Positions 1 through 6,051 of a DNA stretch of 8,842 nt are shown piece after piece. Position 1 is the first letter of the stretch. Every line of letters begins with the position of its first letter. The notes beneath the pieces were generated by a model that saw nothing but the letters and a program-made list of their open reading frames with translations, was not told the origin of the DNA and made no database searches. This DNA is from Synergistaceae bacterium. GTDB taxonomy: Bacteria > Synergistota > Synergistia > Synergistales > Aminobacteriaceae. The translations under genes were made by a program, and so were the position numbers. The stretch lies in the NCBI GenBank assembly GCA_017458545.1, contig JAFTBA010000267.1, positions 1 to 8,842 of the forward strand. Reading direction: 5' to 3'.

Positions 1-939
1 ACTGACGCATACGGCAGGTCACATAAGTTCACACTTGCATGGACAGTAGGCGCGAATGTCCTTACGATTTCTGAGGACAAGACTGTTGCGGTCAGCGTAG
101 CATACGGTTCATCGGCAGATGTAACGTTCACCTACTACGGTGCTGAAGTTGCCAATGCAATCTGGTCGAGCGATATTGAGTTCACGGACTATGTGAGCCT
201 TGATGTAGCGTGGTCAGGAATTTCGGGCGACACAGGAACGATAACGGTAACGGTAATTCCTCTCGTAGCGGTAGCAGACTCGTACAACACTGCGATTTAC
301 TTCTACGATGCGAACAGCAACGATGTGAGCATTGACCTCACAGTGAACGTAACAGTACCTGCGATTTCGCTCAGCACTTCAACGGTAGGACTTTCAGCGC
401 GCGTAGGTTCAACGGATCAGGTATCAATCACCCACTCGAACGCAGAGCCGATATCAATGAAGATGTCGCCTGATGTACCTGCGGCATACGGATTTGCGAT
501 GGTCTCCAGCGATGAGCTTAACACGTTCACGCTTTCGATTACGCCTACAGCACTTGTCAGCCCTGACTACAGAGGCAGATTTGTTGTAACGGATGAGTAC
601 GGCAACGTAGCGAGCGCGTCAGTAACGCTTCACACAGTAGCAAGTGCAGACGCATTCACGATTACGCCTGATGCTTCAACGGTAACGCTGATGGCAGGAT
701 CGTCAACGCTTGTGAGCCTCGTAGCGTCGAACAACAGCGGACTTGTAACGTGGTCATACGGAACGACCTCAGCAGATATTATTGTATCGAGTTCGGACAA
801 TGCCGGAGCGACTCAGGACAATGTACGCGGAACGTTCAGGGTAGCAGCAGCAATCACAGCATCGGGAGATTACAGAGTACCGTTTACGGCGAGAGACGCA
901 GCCGGGCACAGCAGGACTGCGACGATCACAGTGAGGGTA
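1..939 (+). repeat. Tandem Ig-like domain repeats, about 100 residues each
   Basis: Four copies of a strand-ending motif (DAYGRSHKFTL, DANSNDVSIDL, DEYGNVASASV, DAAGHSRTATI) begin at residues 2, 103, 198 and 299. Each of the first three is followed by a short linker and a segment rich in T/S-x-T-V with a Gly-Ser pair (VAYGSS, ARVGST, LMAGSS). The spacing of 101, 95 and 101 residues indicates three full domains between the markers and a partial one at the left edge. The copies are diverged in sequence, so this is a protein-level rather than a DNA-level tandem repeat. Confidence 0.7.
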
Positions 940-1452
940 ACAGGTCTTTCACAGGCCGTACAGGCTCTCATCAACTCAGGATATGTAGTAGTAGAGAACG
1001 GCAGACTTGTACTGACGAACGCAGCGTTCCAGAGCGGTGCGGCACCTACGGCAGCACTTGTGGGTAACTTCTACGAGTACATACTGATGCTGAACTTCAA
1101 CGTAACGAGCTGGAGACTTTACCTGAACGACACGAGGGTAGCGATTTCAGCAGCAGACGGAGTAAGTGCGGCAGCAGGAGAAGAGGCAACGATTACGCCT
1201 GATGCGGACGATCCTAAGGTAGCGCTCGGAAGCATTAACAGGACGACGTTAACCGAAGGAACGAGCTACAATGTTGAACTCGGAGTAATACCTGAGGGAG
1301 GCACTGAAGAGATCAGAGGTTCACTCGGAACGATAACCGGCGGATCCAGTATGGTCGGTGTAGGCAGCGCAAGCGGCGGCTGCGATGCAGGGCTCGGAAT
1401 GCTTGTATCGGCGTTAGCAGCGGCGTTCTTCATCGGCAGGAAGCGTTCATAA
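1..1452 (+). CDS. Ig-like repeat surface protein with Synergist-CTERM-type tail (5' partial)
   Basis: The frame is open from base 1, so the N-terminus lies upstream; 483 residues are visible. They form beta-rich, Thr/Val/Ser/Ala-rich domains with no Cys until the end. A D-x-x-G/S-x turn followed by alternating hydrophobic residues recurs at residues 2, 103, 198 and 299, marking the last strand of successive Ig/cadherin-like domains about 95-101 residues long. From about residue 314 a non-repeat region follows, then a Gly/Ser linker, Cys461 in an SGGC motif, a hydrophobic segment at about 465-479 and RKRS at the end. This fits a Synergist-CTERM sorting tail, so the protein is probably exported and anchored at the cell surface. 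Its role, perhaps adhesion or surface layer, is inferred. Val is mostly GTA and Thr mostly ACG, a tighter codon bias than in the genes downstream. A GTG at 193 is only an internal codon. Confidence 0.88.
   Translation, partial: TDAYGRSHKFTLAWTVGANVLTISEDKTVAVSVAYGSSADVTFTYYGAEVANAIWSSDIEFTDYVSLDVAWSGISGDTGTITVTVIPLVAVADSYNTAIYFYDANSNDVSIDLTVNVTVPAISLSTSTVGLSARVGSTDQVSITHSNAEPISMKMSPDVPAAYGFAMVSSDELNTFTLSITPTALVSPDYRGRFVVTDEYGNVASASVTLHTVASADAFTITPDASTVTLMAGSSTLVSLVASNNSGLVTWSYGTTSADIIVSSSDNAGATQDNVRGTFRVAAAITASGDYRVPFTARDAAGHSRTATITVRVTGLSQAVQALINSGYVVVENGRLVLTNAAFQSGAAPTAALVGNFYEYILMLNFNVTSWRLYLNDTRVAISAADGVSAAAGEEATITPDADDPKVALGSINRTTLTEGTSYNVELGVIPEGGTEEIRGSLGTITGGSSMVGVGSASGGCDAGLGMLVSALAAAFFIGRKRS
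1360..1449 (+). other. Synergist-CTERM-like sorting signal
   Basis: The final 30 residues consist of a small-residue linker (VGVGSASGG), a single Cys at residue 461, a hydrophobic helix (about 465-479) and a basic end (RKRS). This tripartite layout is typical of bacterial C-terminal sorting signals, and the Gly-Gly-Cys-x-Ala-Gly pattern is that of the family restricted to Synergistetes. In this class the protein is thought to be processed near the Cys by a membrane protease; that step is family knowledge and is not seen here. Confidence 0.75.
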
Positions 1453-1491
1453 GGTTAGGAAACATCGAACGGCAGAAGAATTTTAGCATTG

Positions 1492-1524
1492 CCCCGGAGG
1501 AGGGAACTCCTTCGGGGTTTTTTT
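1492..1524 (+). terminator. Rho-independent terminator after the surface protein gene
   Basis: An 11-bp stem pairs 1492-1502 with 1507-1517, with one G-T pair, closed by a GGAA tetraloop at 1503-1506 and followed by seven T residues at 1518-1524. It begins 40 bases after the stop codon. On the opposite strand the hairpin is not followed by a T tract, so it probably serves only the surface protein gene and not the convergent acetyltransferase gene. Confidence 0.93.
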
Positions 1525-1532
1525 GTTGAGGG

Positions 1533-1655
1533 TTATAGGAGTGTGATGTTGAGAGATTTAGCGATGGAACGGATTGAGTCTTCGGAGAGCTTGCTGATTT
1601 CGCCGATGAGTGAAAGGGGTAAATTTTCTTCAGCTTTCAAGTTAAATTCTGCGTA
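1533..1655 (-). pseudogene. Possible remnant: 40-codon tail without a start codon
   Basis: Past the acetyltransferase stop, a minus-strand frame reads about 40 codons to a TAA at 1535-1533. Its peptide has a protein-like character: LPLSLIGEISKLSEDSIRSI, then AKSLNITLL. The motif 'L-I-x-E-I-x-x-L-S-E-D' resembles the short helix-turn-helix-like tails found on many bacterial proteins, such as Rpn/PD-(D/E)XK transposase-family nucleases. There is no ATG; a stop lies just upstream at 1658-1656 and the only candidate start is a TTG at 1640. It could be the left-over 3' end of a deleted gene, or chance. Confidence 0.25.
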
Positions 1656-2205
1656 TCATTTGTATCATAGTCTGGTTTTCGTCCGGCATTTGAGAGATTT
1701 TCTGAAACTCATTATCGAGATAGAACTGAACTAATTTTTCACTGTTGCGGCACTCAACTAAAATATTTCTTCCGCCTACAGCGTCAACTGAGATAGCAAT
1801 GATATTATAGGCAAAATTCAATAATTCTGCTCCGCTAATGCTTTCCTTCGGGACGTTTGAATTTCTTGCGATCTGACCTATTAAGTAACACGGGAAATTA
1901 GATATTTGTTTGCCGTGTTCCTTTGCGCTGAAACCGTCTAATTGCAGACGTTGACGGTTTGAAGTGTTTTCGGGAACTGTGAAGACTTTTACAGCTAACG
2001 AAATATAGCCGTAAATTGTGAGTTCGTGAAGTTTGATGCCGGGCTTGCGAAACTGATTTTTATCAATGATGAGATATGTTCTTGACTTCAATAACTTTTC
2101 AAATTCAACAGCCCTGTTGTGCAGGAAATTTTGAATGTCCTTATCATAAGCACAAGAAAAAGAAGATAACATACTCCTCAGCCTGCCATCTTCTATTGAA
2201 CTCAT
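1642..2205 (-). CDS. GNAT-family N-acetyltransferase, probable toxin of a TA pair
   Basis: A 187-residue protein with a GNAT fold pattern. Central strands lead to YLIGQIARN (about 107-115), then an acetyl-CoA loop region with SGAELL (124-129) in place of the classical R/Q-x-x-G-x-G/A, then a helix, VGGRNILVEC (143-152), and the C-terminal FYLDNEF (161-167), where Tyr162 is the likely general acid. Known GNAT toxins of this type (TacT/AtaT) acetylate the amino acid of charged tRNA; that activity is inferred here, and the weak loop motif leaves room for another substrate. I chose the ATG at 2205, which is 8 bases after the stop of the preceding antitoxin-like gene. An upstream ATG at 2262 would add 19 residues read out of frame through that gene; it has a better Shine-Dalgarno match but the extension looks non-native. 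Confidence 0.8.
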   Translation of the reverse strand: MSSIEDGRLRSMLSSFSCAYDKDIQNFLHNRAVEFEKLLKSRTYLIIDKNQFRKPGIKLHELTIYGYISLAVKVFTVPENTSNRQRLQLDGFSAKEHGKQISNFPCYLIGQIARNSNVPKESISGAELLNFAYNIIAISVDAVGGRNILVECRNSEKLVQFYLDNEFQKISQMPDENQTMIQMIRRI

Positions 2206-2213
2206 TGCTTTTC

Positions 2214-2393
2214 TTAATGCAAACGGTCGTTTTCCGCTATCTGTTTGAATAATTCCGCGCATTCTTCCATATCCTTTTCGACTTCAAAATTTCTGAAAAT
2301 CGGTTTGGGTTCTGAGTTCATTACCTGCCAGAATCTTTCGATGTCCTCGTCCTTCTCAAGCACTAACGGCCTGTCAAATGTACTTGTTGCCAT
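2214..2393 (-). CDS. Small acidic protein, probable antitoxin for the GNAT protein
   Basis: This 59-residue frame begins MATSTFDRPLVLEKDEDIER and ends AENDRLH. It is acidic, with Glu/Asp-rich helices (about 13-25 and 37-57) joined by a Pro-containing linker (EPKPIF). Many small antitoxins look like this: an N-terminal 'STFD+xI/V' strand, then a flexible charged tail that wraps the toxin. A near-perfect Shine-Dalgarno (AAGGGAG) lies 9 bases before the ATG. The stop is 8 bases before the chosen start of the acetyltransferase gene, giving the usual antitoxin-first order. I do not recognise the exact family; the antitoxin role rests on size, acidity, start motif and position. Confidence 0.7.
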   Translation of the reverse strand: MATSTFDRPLVLEKDEDIERFWQVMNSEPKPIFRNFEVEKDMEECAELFKQIAENDRLH

Positions 2394-2402
2394 TATTTTT
2401 TG

Positions 2403-2409
2403 CTCCCTT
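2403..2409 (-). promoter_or_regulatory. Ribosome binding site of the antitoxin-like gene
   Basis: On the minus strand the sequence AAGGGAG is followed by 9 bases and the ATG at 2393. This fixes the start of the 59-residue gene and is much stronger than anything before the acetyltransferase, as expected if antitoxin is made in excess over toxin. Confidence 0.7.
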
Positions 2410-2412
2410 CAG

Positions 2413-2440
2413 TATCAAATCATTAATAATTCTATCAAAT
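2413..2440. repeat. Direct repeat TATCAAAT, two copies spaced 20 bp, possible operator
   Basis: TATCAAAT occurs at 2413-2420 and again at 2433-2440, exactly 20 bp apart, about two turns of B-DNA. The match extends to 10 of 11 bases (TATCAAATCAT versus TATCAAATTAT). Read on the minus strand, the copy at 2433-2440 overlaps the extended -10 of the antitoxin promoter and the other copy lies just before its ribosome binding site. Position and helical phasing suggest a binding site for a repressor, perhaps the TA complex itself. Confidence 0.4.
2429..2437 (-). promoter_or_regulatory. Extended -10 promoter for the antitoxin/GNAT pair
   Basis: On the minus strand the sequence TGATAGAAT is a TGn extension plus a 5/6 match to TATAAT. 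It would start transcription near 2422, giving a leader of about 30 bases that includes the strong ribosome binding site. No good -35 element is visible, which an extended -10 can tolerate. Confidence 0.45.
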
Positions 2441-2444
2441 TATG

Positions 2445-2453
2445 TGGTATATT
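2445..2453 (+). promoter_or_regulatory. Extended -10 promoter for the his-cbi operon
   Basis: TGGTATATT is a TGn extension with a 5/6 match to TATAAT. It would start transcription near 2460, leaving a leader of about 35 bases before hisH, too short for an attenuator or riboswitch. The -35 position (about 2425-2430) is AT-rich with no TTGACA match and overlaps the -10 of the opposite promoter. Confidence 0.45.
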
Positions 2454-2494
2454 TTTACGAACATAAAAAATTTAACGCAAAGGATTCATTTTTC

Positions 2495-3109
2495 ATGATT
2501 GCAATCGTAAATTATGGTGTCGGTAATCTGTTCTCACTCGAATCATCGTTCAATGCCATAGGTCAGAACGTCCTCATCACTTCAAACCCTTATGACCTCG
2601 AAAACGCTGAACGTATAATTCTTCCAGGTGTCGGAGCATTCGGTGACGCTGCAGAAAAATTATTCTCGTCAGGTCTCGCTCAACCCTTAATCGCTCAGGC
2701 TCAAAAAGGCAAACCCATTCTCGGTATATGTCTGGGTATGCAATTACTCTTCACTAAAAGCTACGAGTTCGGCGAATTTAACGGCCTCAATCTCATTCAA
2801 GGCGCTGTCAAACCTATAAGCAATGTCATAACACATAACCTCAAAATCCCTCAAATGGGCTGGAACTCTTTGTATTTCACAAACCCTTCACCGATATATT
2901 CACGTACTCCGAACGGATCTTATGTTTACTTCGTTCACTCTTATTCTGCGTTCTGCGATGAAAAATTCATCACCGCTACAACAGATTACGGAGCAGCCCT
3001 GACAGCTTCGGTTCAGAAAGGCAACATCTTCGGCGTTCAGTTCCACCCCGAAAAAAGCGGCAGCATTGGCCTCGATATTCTCCGTTCGTTCTGCGAGGTC
3101 AAAGCATGA
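2495..3109 (+). CDS. hisH: Imidazole glycerol phosphate synthase, glutaminase subunit HisH
   Basis: A class I glutamine amidotransferase of 204 residues, the normal HisH length. It starts MIAIVNYGVGNL, has the oxyanion-strand region PGVGAFGD (44-51), the nucleophile Cys79 in GICLGMQLLF, and His184 and Glu186 in VQFHPEKSG. It hydrolyses glutamine and passes ammonia to HisF, which makes imidazole glycerol phosphate and AICAR from PRFAR. The ATG at 2495 is chosen because the family begins at this motif and AAAGGA lies 10 bases upstream; the frame runs back to 2378, but that stretch is hydrophobic, non-homologous and crosses the promoter. The stop overlaps the hisA start by 4 bases (ATGA). It is the first gene of the operon. 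Confidence 0.97.
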   Translation: MIAIVNYGVGNLFSLESSFNAIGQNVLITSNPYDLENAERIILPGVGAFGDAAEKLFSSGLAQPLIAQAQKGKPILGICLGMQLLFTKSYEFGEFNGLNLIQGAVKPISNVITHNLKIPQMGWNSLYFTNPSPIYSRTPNGSYVYFVHSYSAFCDEKFITATTDYGAALTASVQKGNIFGVQFHPEKSGSIGLDILRSFCEVKA

Positions 3110-3822
3110 TCATTATTCCTGCAATAGATCTCTTTCAGGGCAAAGCAGTAAGACTCTTTCAGGGCGATTACACCAATATAACAGTCTATGATGATAACCC
3201 CGTCAACACTGCCATGAAATTCAAAGCTCAGGGCGCGGAATGGTTACACATAGTTGACCTTGAAGGCGCAAAATCAGGCATTCCCGTCAATATTGAAACA
3301 GTCATGCGCATACATGATGTTACGGGGTTAAAGTGCGAGGCAGGCGGAGGCATTCGGAACATGGCCGCAGTCGAACGCTACATCAATTCGGGAATTGACC
3401 GCGTAATTCTCGGAACATCAGCAGCAACTCAAGAGGGTTTCGCGCAAGAGGCAGTCAGAAATTTCGGGGACAAAATTGCCGTTGGCGTTGACATTCGCAA
3501 CGGTAATGTAGCCGTTAAAGGATGGCTTGAAGATTCAGGGGTTGATGCTCTGAGTTTCTGTTCACGAATGCAGAATGACGGCGTTAAAACTATAATTTCA
3601 ACCGATATTTCACGCGACGGCGCAATGAAAGGCACTAACCGCGAACTTTACAGAACGTTATCATCAACCCTTAGCATTAACATCATAGCTTCAGGAGGAG
3701 TAAGCTCACTGGATGACGTTAAAGCACTCGCGGATTTAGGGCTTTACGGAGCTATCATAGGGAAAGCGTATTACACAGGAACGGTAAAAATTTCAGATGC
3801 AATCGAGGCGTTAAAAAAATGA
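3106..3822 (+). CDS. hisA: ProFAR isomerase HisA
   Basis: A 238-residue (beta/alpha)8 barrel that isomerises ProFAR to PRFAR, the substrate of HisH/HisF. The catalytic aspartates are Asp8 in IPAIDLFQGKAVRL and Asp129 in VGVDIRNG. Phosphate-binding half-barrel motifs are visible at AGGGIRN (79-85), ILGTSA (101-106), ASGGVSS (195-201) and AIIGKAYY (216-223). STDISRDGAMKG (165-176) carries the other conserved Asp. Length and motifs are typical. It is coupled to both neighbours by 4-base ATGA overlaps, in the common order hisH-hisA-hisF. Confidence 0.97.
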   Translation: MIIIPAIDLFQGKAVRLFQGDYTNITVYDDNPVNTAMKFKAQGAEWLHIVDLEGAKSGIPVNIETVMRIHDVTGLKCEAGGGIRNMAAVERYINSGIDRVILGTSAATQEGFAQEAVRNFGDKIAVGVDIRNGNVAVKGWLEDSGVDALSFCSRMQNDGVKTIISTDISRDGAMKGTNRELYRTLSSTLSINIIASGGVSSLDDVKALADLGLYGAIIGKAYYTGTVKISDAIEALKK

Positions 3823-4577
3823 TTACTAAACGTATAATACCATGCTTAGACGTTAAGGACGGAAGGGTTGTTAAAGGCGTTAATTTCAGGTGGTTAAGCG
3901 ATGTAAATTCACCCGTTGAACTCGCAAAATTCTACAGCGATAACGGTGCTGATGAACTAGTCTTCTATGACATTACTGCCTCATCTGACGGACGCAAAAT
4001 TTTCACAGATGTTTTGCGCGAAACAGCTAGGAATGTATTTATCCCTTTGACCGTAGGAGGAGGCATTTCAGGAGTTGAGGATTTTGAACGCGTACTCTCA
4101 TGCGGTGCCGATAAGGTCAGCGTTAACACAGGCGCAATCAATAACCCTTCGTTGATTCCGGAGGCTGCAAAACTCTACGGTTCACAATGCGTTGTGATTT
4201 CTGCGGACGTTAAGAGAGTGGGCGGTGAGTTCAGGGTCTTCGCCAGGGGCGGAAGAGATGATACAGGTATTGAGGCTATTGAGTGGATTAAACGTTGTGT
4301 CGGTAACGGTGCCGGTGAGGTAGTACTCAACTCAATAGACACTGACGGCGTTAAACAGGGCTTCGACATCGAAATGTTAAGAGCTGTTTGCGATGCAGTG
4401 AACGTTCCTGTTGTAGCGTCAGGCGGTGCAGGGTGCATTGAGGATTTCATCACGCTGTTCAATGAAGTACCGAAAGTTGATGCAGGATTAGCAGCTTCAA
4501 TCTTTCATTTCGGTGAAGTTGCAATAAGAGACTTGAAACTGAAAATGAGGGATGAGGGTATAGCTGTCAGGGTATAG
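3819..4577 (+). CDS. hisF: Imidazole glycerol phosphate synthase, cyclase subunit HisF
   Basis: A 252-residue (beta/alpha)8 barrel that takes ammonia from HisH and cyclises PRFAR to imidazole glycerol phosphate, releasing AICAR. The two catalytic aspartates fall at the canonical places: Asp11 in RIIPCLDVKDGRVVKG and Asp130 in VVISADVK. Phosphate-binding loops are seen at VGGGIS (79-84), VNTGAI (102-107), ASGGAG (about 201-206) and AASIFHFGE near the end. The start overlaps hisA by 4 bases. The TAG stop and the last two sense codons lie inside a G-rich heptad repeat that continues to hisIE, the only non-overlapping junction in this run of his genes. Confidence 0.97.
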   Translation: MITKRIIPCLDVKDGRVVKGVNFRWLSDVNSPVELAKFYSDNGADELVFYDITASSDGRKIFTDVLRETARNVFIPLTVGGGISGVEDFERVLSCGADKVSVNTGAINNPSLIPEAAKLYGSQCVVISADVKRVGGEFRVFARGGRDDTGIEAIEWIKRCVGNGAGEVVLNSIDTDGVKQGFDIEMLRAVCDAVNVPVVASGGAGCIEDFITLFNEVPKVDAGLAASIFHFGEVAIRDLKLKMRDEGIAVRV

Positions 4578-4612
4578 GGATTAGGGTGTAGGGGTTAGGG
4601 GATAGGGAAGGG
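4570..4612 (+). repeat. Telomere-like G-rich heptad repeat, candidate G-quadruplex
   Basis: Five 7-base units in perfect phase (GGGTATA, GGGATTA, GGGTGTA, GGGGTTA, GGGGATA; 4570-4604) are followed by GGGAAGGG. This gives seven runs of three or more G with loops of 2-4 bases, more than meeting the usual quadruplex pattern. It begins in the last codons of hisF and ends in the ribosome binding site of hisIE. All runs are on the coding strand, so the mRNA could fold as well as the DNA. Confidence 0.75.
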
Positions 4613-4614
4613 AG
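4608..4614 (+). promoter_or_regulatory. Ribosome binding site of hisIE inside the G-rich repeat
   Basis: AAGGGAG lies 10 bases before the hisIE ATG at 4625. Its G run is the last run of the heptad array, so folding of the array into a quadruplex would hide it. Confidence 0.7.
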
Positions 4615-4624
4615 CAAATAAATT

Positions 4625-5278
4625 ATGATTAACATTAATGATTTGAAGTTTAATGATGACGGATTGATACCGGCAATTATTGTTGACGATGATACGGGCG
4701 ATGTGTTAATGATGGCTTACATGAACCGTGAGAGCCTCAGCATATCAATCGAAAAGAAACTCACATGTTTTTGGAGCCGTTCGCGCAAAGAACTCTGGCT
4801 CAAAGGTCAGACCAGCGGCAATTATCAGCATATCCGCGAAATTATGACTGACTGCGACAGAGATACGCTTTTGGTTTACGTTAAACCTGACGGACCTGCG
4901 TGCCATTTGGGGAATTACTCGTGTTTTGCTGACGATGTTATGCCGCGCGAAAAGGAAGCTCACGAAAAATTTACAGTCTGCGGTTTAATGGAACTCATCA
5001 AAGGCAGAAAAACTGAGAAAACTGAAGGGTCTTACACATCGTACCTGTTTGAGAAGGGACTCGATAAGATTCTCAAGAAAATAGGCGAGGAAAGTTCAGA
5101 AGTAATTATCGCGGCAAAGAATGACCGCAAAGAAACTGTCTACGAAATTTCAGACCTGATTTATCATTTGCTTGTACTCATGGCCGAAATGAATATCGAC
5201 ATTAAGGACATCATCAAAGAGTTAGCCTCACGTCATGTAATCGACAAAAAAATTAAACAGGAGAAAATGACTTCATGA
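4625..5278 (+). CDS. hisIE: Bifunctional phosphoribosyl-AMP cyclohydrolase / phosphoribosyl-ATP pyrophosphatase HisIE
   Basis: A 217-residue fusion carrying out steps 2 and 3 of histidine synthesis. The N-terminal HisI domain (about 1-115) has LIPAIIVDDDTGDVLMMAYM (14-33), WSRSRKELWLKG (50-61), the metal-binding DCDRD (76-80) and the zinc ligands Cys93 and Cys100 in GPACHLGNYSC. The C-terminal HisE domain (about 134-200) has SYTSYLFEKGLDKILKKIGE and then ESSEV, with acidic residues Glu155, Glu156 and Glu159, and YEISDLIYHLLVLM (173-186) with Asp177. These form the all-alpha NTP-pyrophosphatase site that releases pyrophosphate from phosphoribosyl-ATP. The end overlaps hisJ by 4 bases. Confidence 0.97.
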   Translation: MININDLKFNDDGLIPAIIVDDDTGDVLMMAYMNRESLSISIEKKLTCFWSRSRKELWLKGQTSGNYQHIREIMTDCDRDTLLVYVKPDGPACHLGNYSCFADDVMPREKEAHEKFTVCGLMELIKGRKTEKTEGSYTSYLFEKGLDKILKKIGEESSEVIIAAKNDRKETVYEISDLIYHLLVLMAEMNIDIKDIIKELASRHVIDKKIKQEKMTS

Positions 5279-6051
5279 TACGTTCAGACTTTCACGTTCA
5301 CACATTCTACTGTGACGGCCATGACTCCCCTGAAGACATCGTGAACGAAGCATTAAGGCTCGGTATGAAACGCATAGGGTTCTCGGGGCATTCGTACACT
5401 GAATTTGACACTGAGCCTTGTATGTCGGTCGAAAATACTCAGCGTTACCGCGAAGAAATTAACCGTCTCAAAAAAATTTACAGCACTCAAATCGAAATCC
5501 TTTGCGGAACTGAACAGGATTATTATTCTGATATGCCGACAGATGATTATGATTACGTTATAGGCTCGGTGCATTACGTCAGGATTAACGGAAGGTACAT
5601 TTCAGTTGACCATAAGCCCGAAGTTTTAGCCGAACTGATACACGAATGCAATGATGACCCTTACGAGGCTGCCGAAAGATATTACGCTCTTGTTGCTGAC
5701 GTTGTGAACAGAACGGGCGCGGACATAATAGGACATTTCGATTTAATCACGAAGTTCAATGAGGACGGTAAATTTTTTGACGGGGACAATCCGCGATACA
5801 TTAATGCCTGTAATAATGCACTCGATGTACTGTTAAAGACGGGGAAGCCGTTTGAGATTAACACGGGCGCAATATCAAGGGGTTACAGGTCAACGCCTTA
5901 CCCGTCAAAAAGAATCCTAAAGTACATCGCTGAACATAACGGATCCGTCATACTCTCAAGCGATGCTCACAGCAAAAATAATCTCATGTTCAAGTTCACT
6001 GAATGCGAAGAGCTTGCGCGTTCGTTAGGGCTGAGAATCACTGAACTATGA
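5275..6051 (+). CDS. hisJ: Histidinol-phosphate phosphatase, PHP type (HisJ)
   Basis: A 258-residue PHP-domain metal-dependent phosphatase. Ligands of the trinuclear metal site are visible: His7 and His9 (SDFHVHT), Asp14, His39 (FSGHS), Glu80 (CGTEQD), His100 (GSVHY), His154 (IIGHFDLI), and Asp230 and His232 (SSDAHS). Length and motif order match the histidinol-phosphatase branch rather than the longer DNA polymerase PHP domains. The context strengthens this: it directly follows hisIE with an ATGA overlap and would dephosphorylate histidinol phosphate in place of a HAD-type HisB N-terminus. Its stop also overlaps cbiF by ATGA, joining histidine and cobalamin genes. Confidence 0.92.
   Translation: MIRSDFHVHTFYCDGHDSPEDIVNEALRLGMKRIGFSGHSYTEFDTEPCMSVENTQRYREEINRLKKIYSTQIEILCGTEQDYYSDMPTDDYDYVIGSVHYVRINGRYISVDHKPEVLAELIHECNDDPYEAAERYYALVADVVNRTGADIIGHFDLITKFNEDGKFFDGDNPRYINACNNALDVLLKTGKPFEINTGAISRGYRSTPYPSKRILKYIAEHNGSVILSSDAHSKNNLMFKFTECEELARSLGLRITEL

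Noticed and set aside
750..1067. 105-codon plus-strand frame inside the surface protein
   Set aside because: Arg/Ser-rich out-of-frame reading of a repetitive, codon-biased gene; no ribosome binding site or domain.
1489..1734. 81-codon plus-strand frame
   Set aside because: It starts inside the terminator hairpin and runs opposite the end of the acetyltransferase gene; no protein features.
2378..2494. Longer hisH starting at ATG 2378
   Set aside because: The added 39 residues are hydrophobic, not HisH-like, and run through the divergent promoter region; the family starts at MIAIVNYG with a ribosome binding site before 2495.
4175..4462. Minus-strand frame within hisF
   Set aside because: It lies wholly opposite a well conserved gene, and its peptide shows no domain; a shadow frame. 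The same holds for antisense frames in hisA (3429-3635), hisIE (4745-4963), hisJ (5353-5574, 5682-5864) and cbiG (7134-7493).
4570..4612. True telomere or plasmid-end repeat
   Set aside because: The array is short and lies between two intact genes of one operon, so it resembles telomeric repeats only in sequence.
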